38,692 nt of DNA, from assembly GCA_014802435.1 (NCBI GenBank), contig JAAVCG010000025.1:1-38692 (forward strand), given 5' to 3'. This DNA comes from Bacteroides sp. (GTDB taxonomy: Bacteria > Bacteroidota > Bacteroidia > Bacteroidales > Muribaculaceae). Numbering within the stretch: the first letter of the stretch is position 1; each line of letters begins with the position of its first letter. Made by a program: the position numbers and the translations under genes. Of this stretch, positions 16,541 to 25,540 are shown piece after piece. The notes below the pieces were generated by a model that was not told where the DNA came from, did not search any database, and saw only the letters and a program-made list of their open reading frames with translations.

Positions 16541-16666
16541 TAAAAGTACAAAATACAGAATACAAAATAAAAAATAATTCAACCACCATTCAACCACCGT
16601 TCAACCACCGTTAAACCTTAAACTTTAAACCTTCAACCTTCAACCTTCAACCTTCAACCTTAACCC
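16541..16666 (+). repeat. Leader array 2: AT tract, three 11-mers, eight heptamers before trkA
   Basis: An ACAAAATA-type AT tract (16541-16577) leads into three exact 11-bp units TTCAACCACCR (16578-16610), then eight 7-bp units in perfect register (TTAAACC, TTAAACT, TTAAACC, four TTCAACC, TTAACCC; 16611-16666). Four bases separate the last unit from the ATG at 16671. The order and orientation relative to the next gene are those of array 1. Confidence 0.9.
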
Positions 16667-16670
16667 AAAC

Positions 16671-17354
16671 ATGCGCTACCTGATAATCGGACTTGGAATT
16701 TACGGGTCTAACCTCGCCAAGGACCTCACTGACATGGGTCACGAAGTGATCGGGGCCGACCGCTCGCCGACGATTGTCGACTCCATTAAAGAATACATCT
16801 CGACGGCCTATATTCTTGACTCTACGGATGAGGCCGCACTCAGCGGATTGCCTCTCACGGGAGTTGACCTCGTAATCGTAGCCATCGGTGAAAACTTTGG
16901 CGCCTCAATCAAGACCGTGGCTATCCTCAAGAAATTAGGAGTGAAACATATCTATGCCCGCGCGGCCGATGACCTCCATTACGCCATTCTTGAGGGCTTG
17001 CAGATTGACCGCATAATCACCCCCGAACAGCGCGCCGCACGTGACCTTTCCATGGAGATGGCCCTCGGACATCATGCACGCGTAATGAACGTCACTCCTG
17101 ATGTTTACACCATGCGCTTTGAGGCCCCCGATATTTTTATCGGCTCCGCCTATGCCCGCCTGCAGATTGAAAAAGATTACGGCATGCGTCTGATTGCCGC
17201 ATTCCGCCCTGCAGATAAGAAAAACCTCCTTGGAGTCTCATCCCTTAACCTCGAACCGATTGACCTTACTCAGGCCGAAGTTGCCCAGGGCGACATCCTT
17301 CTCTGCTTTGGCTCCCGCCAATCCTTCCTCAAGCTGATGGCTCACTGCTCCTAA
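16671..17354 (+). CDS. TrkA/KtrA-type potassium uptake regulatory subunit
   Basis: The protein has 227 aa: an RCK N domain (about 1-120) beginning MRYLIIGLGIYGSNLAKDL, with a GxGxxG nucleotide site and the acidic residue after strand 2 (IGADRSPTIVD), then an RCK C domain (about 140-222). It has a single RCK unit, like KtrA rather than the double E. coli TrkA. It forms a cytoplasmic ring that gates the TrkH subunit in response to NAD(H) or ATP/ADP. Its start codon is preceded directly by the heptamer array, so its expression may be set apart from trkH. Confidence 0.92.
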   Translation: MRYLIIGLGIYGSNLAKDLTDMGHEVIGADRSPTIVDSIKEYISTAYILDSTDEAALSGLPLTGVDLVIVAIGENFGASIKTVAILKKLGVKHIYARAADDLHYAILEGLQIDRIITPEQRAARDLSMEMALGHHARVMNVTPDVYTMRFEAPDIFIGSAYARLQIEKDYGMRLIAAFRPADKKNLLGVSSLNLEPIDLTQAEVAQGDILLCFGSRQSFLKLMAHCS

Positions 17355-17393
17355 GTTAAAGAGAGTTAATTAAGAGGGTGAGGATTAAACTTT

Positions 17394-17436
17394 TGTGATG
17401 AATTTTGTCTAAGGGATTAGATTAAATTTCATCACA
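17394..17436 (+). promoter_or_regulatory. Candidate promoter and operator of the efflux operon
   Basis: TGTGATGAA (17394-17402) and TTCATCACA (17428-17436) are perfect 9-bp inverted arms 25 bp apart. A TTTG at 17404-17407 and a -7-like TAAATTTC at 17424-17431 lie between and under them. A dimeric repressor bound here would cover the promoter. No regulator gene is adjacent. Confidence 0.5.
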
Positions 17437-17443
17437 CATATAT

Positions 17444-18823
17444 ATGTATTTCCATTTTAGAATGGCCTTTATGGCCACAGCTCTTAGTTTGGCCTCTGTG
17501 GCCATTGCCGCAGAGCCCTCGGCGGCCGATACTATCTCGGTTGAGCAGATTATAGCTCCTCTGCCGGCGTCAACTCCTCAGGTCTGGACCTTCAGTGATT
17601 GCCTGAATTGGGCTATTGAGAACAATACTGAGGTGCGCCGCTCGATGCTCAACGTCCTCTCTGCCCGCCAGGACGTCCTCTCTGCCAAGGATGCATGGCT
17701 CCCTACGGTCAGTTTCTCTACCAATCAAAATTTTACCAATTATCCTGGCAATGAGCAGGGGCGCGACCATAATGCCTATGGCAGCGCCTATAATATCGGA
17801 GCCTCATGGACGGCATGGGACGGCAATGTGCGCAAGTATGCTTCGGAATCGGCCAAGCTGATTGAGCAGCAGCGCGCGCTGGCCGGCGATGACGCCATTG
17901 TTACTCTCAAGTTGGGAATCCTTGATGCTTATCTTAACATTATGTATTCAGAGGAGGCTGTCAAAATTGCCGAACAGACTCTGGAAGTCAGCACCGCACA
18001 GGCCGAGAGAGCCAAGCGACTGGCCGAGTCCGGACGAACCTCACGAGTTGACTATGCCCAGATTGAGAGTCAGAGAGCCCAGGATGCTTATAATCTGACT
18101 GTGGCGCGTAATAATTTTGAAAGCGCAAAGTTGACGCTGAAAAAAATCCTCACCCTCGGGATTGACTATGATTTAAACGTTGCCGAGGTGAATTTCCCGG
18201 ATGAAGAGGTGCTCGCCCAATTGCCCGCGGCGACTGAGGTCTATAATTTGGCGGCCGACTGGCTCCCTCAGTTCAAGAGCAATGAAATTTCCAAGTCCAT
18301 TTATAGCAACGATATTAAAATAGCCAAGGCCGGACGCCTCCCTTCCGTTTCAGTCCAGGGAGCGCTTGCAAGCGGCTATTCTTCAGGCTCTTCACGCAAC
18401 TGGGCCGCCACGATGGGCCGCAATTTCAATGAAAACATCGGGTTGACGCTGAGTGTGCCTATTTTTGACGGAAATTCAACGAAACGCGCCGTTGCCAAGG
18501 CGCGCCTGGCCGAGCTGGATTATGATTTGACTCAGCGCGACTTAATGGATAATCTCTCGCAGACAATTGAAAATCTCTACATCAATGCCGCCAATGCTCA
18601 GGCCCGATATACTGCCGGAGTGGCTCAGCTTGATGCCGTTCAGCTATCGTCTGACCTGGTCATCCGCCAGTTTGAACTCGGTTATGTCAACCCCCTGGAG
18701 TTTTTGACCGCTCATAATAATCTGCTCAACGCGCGCCTTGAGTTGCTCCAGAGCAAATATATGGCTATCCTCGCCTCAAAAACAATCAGCTTCTATGCCA
18801 CTCAGGAAATCTCTTTGAATTAA
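17444..18823 (+). CDS. TolC family outer-membrane efflux protein
   Basis: The protein has 459 aa. A signal peptide ends near VAIAAEPSA; the ATG at 17444 gives MYFHFRMAFMATALSLA, and an ATG at 17462 gives a more compact signal, so the start is open. The mature part has two OEP repeats: the first has WAIENNTEVRRSMLNVLSAR and the long helix AERAKRLAESGRTSRVDYAQ, and the second has IKIAKAGRLPSVSVQGALAS and the strand GLTLSVPIFDGNSTKRAVAKA. These are the TolC helical barrel and beta-barrel elements. It forms the exit duct for the pump encoded by the next three genes. Confidence 0.92.
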   Translation: MYFHFRMAFMATALSLASVAIAAEPSAADTISVEQIIAPLPASTPQVWTFSDCLNWAIENNTEVRRSMLNVLSARQDVLSAKDAWLPTVSFSTNQNFTNYPGNEQGRDHNAYGSAYNIGASWTAWDGNVRKYASESAKLIEQQRALAGDDAIVTLKLGILDAYLNIMYSEEAVKIAEQTLEVSTAQAERAKRLAESGRTSRVDYAQIESQRAQDAYNLTVARNNFESAKLTLKKILTLGIDYDLNVAEVNFPDEEVLAQLPAATEVYNLAADWLPQFKSNEISKSIYSNDIKIAKAGRLPSVSVQGALASGYSSGSSRNWAATMGRNFNENIGLTLSVPIFDGNSTKRAVAKARLAELDYDLTQRDLMDNLSQTIENLYINAANAQARYTAGVAQLDAVQLSSDLVIRQFELGYVNPLEFLTAHNNLLNARLELLQSKYMAILASKTISFYATQEISLN

Positions 18824-18844
18824 AAAATCCCCATTGATAATAAG

Positions 18845-20020
18845 ATGAATAACAAAACGCAAACCAAGTTTTTGAGCTTCACTGCCGCCGCCATGATGAT
18901 TGGCGTCAGCGCCTGCTCGGAGAAAAGCTCCTTTGAACTGGAAACCTACACGGTCACGCCAACGTCACTTTCTGAAATCGTGACCGCTACGGGCACCATG
19001 GAATCAGTGACTTCGGTCGACGTCGGTACGCAGGTGACGGGTATCATCAGCAATCTGCTCGTTGATTTTAACGATGAGGTCACAAAGGGGCAGCTGATTG
19101 CCGAAATTGACAAGACGGTGCTCCAGAGCGAGCTCCAAAGCGCCGACGCCACTCTCGCTTCGGCCAAGGCAACTTATGAGTATGCCAAGGCCAATTTCGA
19201 ACGCGACAAGGCCCTGCATAATGAGAAACTCATTTCTGATTATGAATTCCAGACCTCACAGAAGGACTATGAAGTGGCCCGAATGGCCTATGAAAAAGCG
19301 CAGGCTGATCGCGTCCGCGCCGCCAAGAATCTTACTTATGCTGAAATCACTTCGCCTATTGACGGAATTGTCGTTTCGCGTGAGGTGGAAGTGGGTCAGA
19401 CGGTCGTTTCAAGCATGAGTGTGGCCAGTCTGTATGTCATTGCTGACCTGGATAATATGCAGGTGGTGGGCAATGTCGACGAAGCGGATATAGGCCAGGT
19501 GAAAGTGGGCCAGAATGTAACCTTTACGGTTGACGCTTACCCCGACGATACTTTCAGCGGAAGCGTTTCACAGGTGCGCATCAGCCCGACCACTACTAAT
19601 AACGTCGTGACCTACGAGGTGATTGTCTCCACGACTAACCCTGACCATAAGCTCATTCCCGGCATGACGGCTAACCTTTCCATCTACACTCTCCAGCTCG
19701 AAGATGCCATCGCCGTGCCCCTCAAGGCACTGAAGTTCGAGCCGATGCCGGCCGAGAAGGACTCCAAACTGCCTGAGCCCAAGCCCCTTGACCGCCAGGC
19801 TGAAAATTCCGTATGGGTGCTCCGCAATAATCAGCTCGTGGAGACGGCCGTTACCCTCGGAATGAAAAACAGTGTCTATCAGCAGATTACTGACGGTCTG
19901 CAGGTTGGCGACAAGGTTGCGCTCCAATATCATGAAATCCAATCCGGCAAGGGCGATGATGCCCAGAAGGCCCAGGAAAATCCCTTCATGCCCAAGCCTC
20001 CCGGCTCGAAGAAAAAATAA
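18845..20020 (+). CDS. Periplasmic adaptor subunit of a MacA-type efflux pump
   Basis: The protein has 391 aa with a lipoprotein signal (MIGVSACSEKSS, Cys near residue 26), so it is probably anchored by lipid in the inner membrane. The domain order is that of membrane fusion proteins: barrel-sandwich half-motif (VTSVDVGTQVTGIISNLLVD), alpha-helical hairpin (ADATLASAKATYEYAKANFERDKAL type, about 90-160), second lipoyl half (ITSPIDGIVVSREVEVGQTV), beta-barrel, and a C-terminal membrane-proximal domain. It connects TolC to the MacB-like ABC transporter encoded directly downstream, which argues for the MacAB rather than RND class. Confidence 0.92.
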   Translation: MNNKTQTKFLSFTAAAMMIGVSACSEKSSFELETYTVTPTSLSEIVTATGTMESVTSVDVGTQVTGIISNLLVDFNDEVTKGQLIAEIDKTVLQSELQSADATLASAKATYEYAKANFERDKALHNEKLISDYEFQTSQKDYEVARMAYEKAQADRVRAAKNLTYAEITSPIDGIVVSREVEVGQTVVSSMSVASLYVIADLDNMQVVGNVDEADIGQVKVGQNVTFTVDAYPDDTFSGSVSQVRISPTTTNNVVTYEVIVSTTNPDHKLIPGMTANLSIYTLQLEDAIAVPLKALKFEPMPAEKDSKLPEPKPLDRQAENSVWVLRNNQLVETAVTLGMKNSVYQQITDGLQVGDKVALQYHEIQSGKGDDAQKAQENPFMPKPPGSKKK

Positions 20021-20028
20021 TCCCCGCC

Positions 20029-20772
20029 ATGGCTAAAGAAATTATCAAGGTTGAAAACCTGAAACGTTACTTCAAGGTGGGCGACGAAACGGTAAAGGCC
20101 CTCCGCGGAGTGTCATTTACAATCTATGAGGGCGAGTTCGTCACTATCATGGGCACTTCCGGCTCCGGCAAGTCAACGCTGCTGAACACCCTGGGCTGCC
20201 TCGACACTCCCTCGTCGGGCGAGTATTTCCTTGACGGCATCCCCGTCAAGGGAATGAACCGCAATGAGCGGGCGCGCATCCGCAACCGTAAAATCGGGTT
20301 TATTTTCCAGAATTATAACCTCCTGCCCAAGACGACGGCCCTGGAAAACGTTGAGCTCCCCCTGCTTTATAACCCCGCAGTCAGCGCCAAGGAACGCGCC
20401 GAGCGTGCTGAAAAGTGTCTGCGCGAAGTGGGCCTCGGCGAGCGGCTCTACCATAAGAGCAACCAGATGTCGGGCGGTCAGCAGCAGCGTGTCGCCATTG
20501 CCCGCGCCCTGGTAAATAACCCCGTCATAATCCTTGCCGACGAGGCTACGGGTAATCTTGACACCCGAACCTCTTTTTCCATCCTGACGCTCTTTCAGCG
20601 ACTTTATCGCGAGGGGAAAACGATTATCTTCGTGACCCATAACCCCGAGCTGGCCCTTTATTCGTCGCGTAACATCATGTTGCGCGACGGCAGAATCGTC
20701 AGCGATGAAGTCAATCCTGACATCAAGTCGGCCGAGGAAGTCTATCGCAATCTCCCTGCTGAAACAGAATAA
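20029..20772 (+). CDS. ABC transporter ATP-binding protein (MacB/LolD type)
   Basis: The protein has 247 aa with all ABC motifs: Walker [17 protein letters not shown] (about residues 44-59), Q-loop [18 protein letters not shown], signature [19 protein letters not shown], Walker [13 protein letters not shown] and H-loop FVTHN. The [13 protein letters not shown] and [12 protein letters not shown] segments match the MacB/LolD clade. It powers the permease encoded next. In E. coli MacB these two parts are one polypeptide; here they are split into two genes, 18 nt apart. Confidence 0.95.
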   Translation: MAKEIIKVENLKRYFKVGDETVKALRGVSFTIYEGEFVTIMGTSGSGKSTLLNTLGCLDTPSSGEYFLDGIPVKGMNRNERARIRNRKIGFIFQNYNLLPKTTALENVELPLLYNPAVSAKERAERAEKCLREVGLGERLYHKSNQMSGGQQQRVAIARALVNNPVIILADEATGNLDTRTSFSILTLFQRLYREGKTIIFVTHNPELALYSSRNIMLRDGRIVSDEVNPDIKSAEEVYRNLPAETE

Positions 20773-20790
20773 TCCCCCCTTATTTGCTAT

Positions 20791-22011
20791 ATGAAACTGT
20801 CTAATCTTTCAAAAATAGCCATCAAGGCGTTGGGTAACAACAAGATGCGTTGTTTCCTGACCATGCTCGGCGTTATTATCGGCGTTGGTGCCGTGATTGC
20901 CATGCTTGCAATTGGCCAAGGCTCCAAAAACTCCATCAAGGCTCAGATTTCCGAGATGGGAAGCAATATGATAATGATTATGCCCGGGGCCGAGCGCCGA
21001 GGCGGTGTGCGCCAAAGCAGCGAGGATATGCAGACTCTCAAGCCCGCTGACTATGACGCCATAGTCAATCAGGCCACTCTCATTGACAAAATCTCACCGA
21101 TGGTCTCCTCCTCCGGCCAGTGGGTCAACGGAAACAATAACTATCCCTCACAGGCTCAGGGTGTTAATACTCAGTATCTCGACATCCGTCAGCGCAAGGT
21201 TGACCGTGGCGAAATGTTTACCGAGGCCGACGTCAAAACCGCCGCTAAGGTTTGTGTCCTCGGCAAGACCCTGATTAATAATCTCTTCCCTGACGGCACT
21301 GACCCCATCGGTAAAATTGTCCGCTTCGGCTCAATTCCTCTGACCGTAATCGGGGTGCTCGACGAAAAAGGTTATAACACCATGGGTCAGGACCAGGACG
21401 ATTTGGCACTGGTGCCTTACACGACTGTCATGAAGCGTATGCTCGCCATTGATTATCTCCAGGGCCTCCAGGCTTCTGCCATTGACGAAAACCAAACCGA
21501 GGCCACTATTGATGAAATCACGGAAATTCTCCGCAGCAGCCATAAACTCCGTCCGGACCAGGCCGATAACTTCAATATCCGCTCCATGCAGGAACTCGCC
21601 GAGATGATTTCCTCTACCTCTTCAATGATGACGGTGCTCCTGGCTGCCGTTGCCGGCATTTCCCTGCTCGTCGGCGGCATCGGCATCATGAACATCATGA
21701 TTGTCAGCGTTACGGAGCGCACCCGCGAAATTGGTCTGCGTATGAGCATCGGCGCTACGGGCCGCGACATTATGACTCAATTCCTTATCGAGGCGGTGAT
21801 TATCTCCGTTACGGGCGGTATTCTGGGCATACTGACCGGCGCCATCGCAACTTGGTGCATAAAAATCTTTGCCAACTGGCCCGTGGCCATTGATCCCTCG
21901 TCGGTGGTCCTCTCATTCGTTGTCTGCACTCTCATCGGTATCATCTTCGGGTTCTATCCCGCAGCCAAGGCCTCAAACCTTGACCCCATCGAAGCCATCC
22001 GCTACGAATAA
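20791..22011 (+). CDS. ABC transporter permease (MacB-type FtsX domain)
   Basis: The protein has 406 aa. One membrane helix near residues 18-45 (LTMLGVIIGVGAVIAML) is followed by a large periplasmic MacB core domain (about 50-270) and then three C-terminal helices in an FtsX domain with the conserved VGGIGIMNIMIVSVTERTRE and EAVIISVTGGILGILTGA segments. The end is DPIEAIRYE, the usual MacB C-terminus. It couples ATP hydrolysis to export through the adaptor and TolC. Possible substrates are macrolides, peptides or lipoproteins; the sequence does not decide. Confidence 0.95.
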   Translation: MKLSNLSKIAIKALGNNKMRCFLTMLGVIIGVGAVIAMLAIGQGSKNSIKAQISEMGSNMIMIMPGAERRGGVRQSSEDMQTLKPADYDAIVNQATLIDKISPMVSSSGQWVNGNNNYPSQAQGVNTQYLDIRQRKVDRGEMFTEADVKTAAKVCVLGKTLINNLFPDGTDPIGKIVRFGSIPLTVIGVLDEKGYNTMGQDQDDLALVPYTTVMKRMLAIDYLQGLQASAIDENQTEATIDEITEILRSSHKLRPDQADNFNIRSMQELAEMISSTSSMMTVLLAAVAGISLLVGGIGIMNIMIVSVTERTREIGLRMSIGATGRDIMTQFLIEAVIISVTGGILGILTGAIATWCIKIFANWPVAIDPSSVVLSFVVCTLIGIIFGFYPAAKASNLDPIEAIRYE

Positions 22012-22039
22012 ATCACCCAAATTCCCCCCCCTTAGACAA

Positions 22040-22077
22040 AAAAAAGTGGAGACCCCAACACGGGCCTCCACTTTTTT
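22040..22077. terminator. Bidirectional rho-independent terminator
   Basis: A 12-bp perfect stem (AAAAAAGTGGAG with CTCCACTTTTTT) is extended by a mismatch and three more GC pairs around a CAACAC loop. With A and T runs on both sides it serves the efflux operon (plus) and the convergent secreted-protein gene (minus). Confidence 0.9.
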
Positions 22078-22093
22078 AGTAAGGAAGAGAGGA

Positions 22094-25000
22094 TTACTTC
22101 ACGATGACTTTGCGTCCGTTGATAATATTGAAACCCTTGGCGGGAGCAGCCAGGCGACGACCCTGCAGGTCATAAACCGCATCCCCTTTCTCCGCAACAG
22201 CTCCGATTTCAGCAATGTGAGTGGTCTCGGCATCTTTGGAATCGGCGCTTACGTGGGTGATGACGTAGGTCTTGGAGTTATCGCCGTTGAGAGTAACCTT
22301 GCCGGGAGCAGAGGTGCGGGCAACGGTGAATTCCGTTACATCGTCGATGGCGAAATTAACCTGGGCGGTAGAGTAATATAATGAGGCGGGAGTAGCTGAT
22401 TCTTCACCGGCTTCATGAGTGTGAGAGAACGTTACCTTACCTTCATTGACGGTGGCAACCCAGTTCTGCATCTTTGCGTCGGTGCCTTCGGGAAGTGCTT
22501 CGGCTGAGAGGTGGGCTGAACCGTCAGTGAAATGAACATTGCCTTCAGAATCCTTGATAGTGTAGACATTGCCGTTTTCAACTACGCGATAGCTTGCTTC
22601 GTCAGTTTTGATTTGGCGGGCGGCCTCAAGTGCGGCATACATAGCAGCTTCCTTATCGGTCAGCGCTTTTGCATCAGTGGCGGCAGCGTCAAGAGCAGTT
22701 ACGGCGCTCTGAGTGAAGTGGCCAACCTGCTTGCAGTGAACGTCGGCGTCAAATTCTTCGTCGTCCAGAGGCCTGCAGATGTCTTCAATCTTGTCATCAA
22801 CCATTGCGAAACCTTCCGCAACCTTGGTCATCATGTCGGTGTCATTTGAAGTTTCACGAATGGCGGTCAGGATAAGTCCGGTGCCATCAGTGATGTCATT
22901 GTTGCCGAGAGAGCAAGGAATATTGGTGTCGTCGCCGTTGATAATCATCATACCGGCGGGGTTTGATGTTCCTGCTTTACCGCCCTTGATGACGAGCTTG
23001 TTGCTGCTCAGGGCTTCGGCATCGCCGAATGCTTCGCTTGAAAGTTCAATGGCTGTGGGCACTTCGTTGAGGTCCCATGCGTAGACCGCACCGGTGCCGG
23101 ATGAGCCGCGATGTTCCGTATAGGCTGCGGCAAACTTCTGAGCGCCACGGTTATAGAGGTAGAATTTGTTGTCAACTTTTACAAAACCCCAAAGGTGGTT
23201 GTCATTTTCAGAATCAAGGGTGGCTCCGGATTTGACGGTGGTGGTCATGTGGCCGGATGTTTCGTCATAAATCAGAGCTCCACGAACGGCATCAACTGAT
23301 TCAATGGTGTAAAGCTTGGTGCTTTCCATCAATTTTGAGGGCCATACTTTTGCAGCTTCTTCAACTTCAGTGAGCAGTTTCTGATAGTTCTGCTTGGTGG
23401 TTTCTGAAAGGGGGAGGTTCACGTCTCCATCAAATACAAAATTCTCAGCAAACTGAACGAGAGCCTGATCGGCTTCCATTCCAAGCTTTTCAAGGGCAGC
23501 AAGGTAAGCGGCCTTAGCTTCAATCAATGCCGGACGCATTGCCCAGTTTTCTTTGAAGTTTTCCTTATTGGTTACGACTACCCATTTAGAACCGGCATCA
23601 ACGCGAACGTATCCGCAAACGTAGCGAACGTCAGTGTTATGATTGTCATTAAAGAAGAAGGCTTTATTATCGTTCTCTCCTGCCGGAGTAGTTCCAATCC
23701 AGTTGGCATAGACGGGATAGTATTCAGTGCCAACGGTTGTTCCATCAAAATTGCCGATGTAATAAATTTGTGCCATGAGTAAGTCAACCATGGGAACTCG
23801 TGCGTTGCCTGACAGATTGCCGACAAATTTTTTGGTTGACGGGCTATATAATACGTATGCACCGTCATCGTTAACCTTGACTTTCCAGAAAACCGTTGCT
23901 TCGTCTTCTGAGTCAGGCGTCTGAAGAAGTTCATCGTTTGAAACGTAAACATAGTTATCCGCACGTTCATTGTAAATCTGCATGGCCTCGTATTCATTCA
24001 TTACGTAAGTGGCCGCAAGGTTGGTTTTCGAGATGGTGGCGGTGTTCTGACAGGTAAAGCCGGCATATTCAGGGAATGAGCTGCCAATTTCAGACGCAGA
24101 AGTGATCGACATCAGTTCTTCGCCGTCGTTTGCTAATTTGAACGTGAGAGTAAGCTCAACGGCATTGTCGGCAGGAACCATTTCCCAATAGAGGGCGGTT
24201 GTTGCAATGCTGTTTTTTGCGTTGTTGCAGTACAATACGTCGCGGATTGCAGAGTTTGAGTTTGCCGGCTGATTTCCGAGATATCCGATGTCAGCCTTGT
24301 TCTGATAAAGCATTACGACGGGATTCTGAGTGTCAAACTCCGCATCCGTATCAACCAGAGTCCAGTAGAATTCATCTTTTTTATGGGCTTTGGCATTCCA
24401 TCCGCTGGCTACGATCTTGTTGCCGTCGCCATCATTCAGCGAGAACTGAATCTCATTGGGCAATTCCTGAGAAACGGTAACAAAAAGTTCTGAGCCCAAA
24501 GAGCTAACATAGGCATTTTCAGTCTGTTCACCGTTTCCTTCACGCTCTGAGAGATCCATGGAAACGAAAAATCCGGTAGTTGCACGCGGAGTTTCGCCGG
24601 TCGGTTCTACAGATCGAAGGAGAACCTTATCGCCGGTAGAGAAGGGCAGAGCGGATGCCACGTTACATTCGTAGAAATAGTAAGGATGACCGCCTCCTTC
24701 TGCTTCCCAAAGAACCATGTTATAGCTGTCGTCTGCGCCGTTTCCGTCCCAATAAACATTGGTGTCCGGTTTACGAATTTTGAATTCTCCGGCGGTAGTT
24801 TGTGCGTCTACTGCATAGGCAAAAGCATTTGCCGGGGAGGTCAGAATGAGGTGATTGCTGTTATCCGCATTCTCCGGAACATAGGCATTGGTGTCGAGAT
24901 TTTTGAATTTCCAGTTATCTCCGTCGGCAATTGCCTGCCAGACATAGTTGCGGCCCACCGTGGTAACGTTTTCAATTGTCATGTCATGGTCGCCGCTAAT

Positions 25001-25198
25001 ACGTCCGTCAGCTGTTGCATATCTGAATGCGTGACGAGCATCGTGCCCATCATAGATCAGATAGAAAGCACCATCCGTAAGGGTAGTAACCGCATCTGTT
25101 GACTTAACAGTGCAATTTAGCACCGAAGTCGCTCCTGCAACGGTTTGCGGAGCCAGTGCCGCCGCTGCAAGCGCAGTAATTAACAGTAGTTTTTTCAT
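22094..25198 (-). CDS. Large secreted protein with a T9SS-like C-terminal tail, function unknown
   Basis: About 1034 aa from the ATG at 25198, chosen because MKKLLLITALAAAALAPQTVAGA is a clean signal peptide; the frame extends 25 codons further upstream without one. I recognise no catalytic domain. Several stretches of about 100-150 residues share beta-trefoil or lectin-like wording, such as DGAFYLIYDGHDARHAFRYA, NVYWDGNGADDSYNMVLWEA and VFWKVKVNDDGAYVLYSPST, each describing short beta strands with aromatic residues. The last 35 residues (VYDLQGRRLAAPAKGFNIIN, then GRKVIVK) match tails of Bacteroidales secreted proteins akin to type IX sorting domains. A surface or released binding protein is likely. 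Confidence 0.8.
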   Translation of the reverse strand: MKKLLLITALAAAALAPQTVAGATSVLNCTVKSTDAVTTLTDGAFYLIYDGHDARHAFRYATADGRISGDHDMTIENVTTVGRNYVWQAIADGDNWKFKNLDTNAYVPENADNSNHLILTSPANAFAYAVDAQTTAGEFKIRKPDTNVYWDGNGADDSYNMVLWEAEGGGHPYYFYECNVASALPFSTGDKVLLRSVEPTGETPRATTGFFVSMDLSEREGNGEQTENAYVSSLGSELFVTVSQELPNEIQFSLNDGDGNKIVASGWNAKAHKKDEFYWTLVDTDAEFDTQNPVVMLYQNKADIGYLGNQPANSNSAIRDVLYCNNAKNSIATTALYWEMVPADNAVELTLTFKLANDGEELMSITSASEIGSSFPEYAGFTCQNTATISKTNLAATYVMNEYEAMQIYNERADNYVYVSNDELLQTPDSEDEATVFWKVKVNDDGAYVLYSPSTKKFVGNLSGNARVPMVDLLMAQIYYIGNFDGTTVGTEYYPVYANWIGTTPAGENDNKAFFFNDNHNTDVRYVCGYVRVDAGSKWVVVTNKENFKENWAMRPALIEAKAAYLAALEKLGMEADQALVQFAENFVFDGDVNLPLSETTKQNYQKLLTEVEEAAKVWPSKLMESTKLYTIESVDAVRGALIYDETSGHMTTTVKSGATLDSENDNHLWGFVKVDNKFYLYNRGAQKFAAAYTEHRGSSGTGAVYAWDLNEVPTAIELSSEAFGDAEALSSNKLVIKGGKAGTSNPAGMMIINGDDTNIPCSLGNNDITDGTGLILTAIRETSNDTDMMTKVAEGFAMVDDKIEDICRPLDDEEFDADVHCKQVGHFTQSAVTALDAAATDAKALTDKEAAMYAALEAARQIKTDEASYRVVENGNVYTIKDSEGNVHFTDGSAHLSAEALPEGTDAKMQNWVATVNEGKVTFSHTHEAGEESATPASLYYSTAQVNFAIDDVTEFTVARTSAPGKVTLNGDNSKTYVITHVSADSKDAETTHIAEIGAVAEKGDAVYDLQGRRLAAPAKGFNIINGRKVIVK

Positions 25199-25286
25199 TG
25201 TTTTTTTGATGTGAGTATTGATTGATTGTATTTGCTTGAGTATTAGGTGTGTAATTCGGATGTGGCCATACACTATTAAAAGTGCG

Positions 25287-25317
25287 CAAATTTACAATAA
25301 AATCTGCACTGAATCAA
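25287..25317 (-). promoter_or_regulatory. Promoter of the large secreted protein
   Basis: TAAATTTG (25287-25294, minus strand) with TTG at 25315-25317, 20 bp upstream. The leader before the ATG at 25198 would be about 80 nt. Confidence 0.6.
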
Positions 25318-25319
25318 CA

Positions 25320-25359
25320 ATTTGCGTGTTAAAAATTGTTAACAATTGGGCGCGCAAAT
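25320..25359. repeat. Nested palindrome beside the islet boundary
   Basis: ATTTGCG (25320-25326) and CGCAAAT (25353-25359) flank a 14-bp perfect palindrome AATTGTTAACAATT (25334-25347). The structure ends three bases before the left copy of the 112-bp direct repeat. Confidence 0.7.
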
Positions 25360-25362
25360 GCC

Positions 25363-25474
25363 TCAGTCAAGCATCAGCGCCATCCGGGGACGACGCGCCG
25401 GAAGGCCCGTAACATCCGCAATGGGGGCGGAGGAGAAGAGCAGGGCCGAGAGGGTAGGGGCGTCGACATCGAGG
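25363..25474 (-). pseudogene. Detached copy of the GNAT gene 3' end (left direct repeat)
   Basis: This 112-bp segment equals 26303-26414 with a single difference (25426 versus 26366). It corresponds to the last 36 codons and the stop codon of the acetyltransferase at 26303-27391, in the same orientation, but has no gene body attached. The one difference is a third-position, synonymous change (Ala GCT to GCC). The homology begins exactly at the stop codon. It is best read as the displaced original end of the gene after insertion of the HEPN/MNT islet. Confidence 0.9.
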
Positions 25475-25540
25475 GCGCCACAAAGCCCGTTAACTCACAC
25501 ATTTTTCAGAGCCCTCAAAACCTTCCTCTTTTTATTTAAG
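25475..25540. other. Islet left flank, no gene
   Basis: There are 66 bases between the left repeat and the HEPN stop codon. I see no terminator hairpin and no coding potential. Confidence 0.4.
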
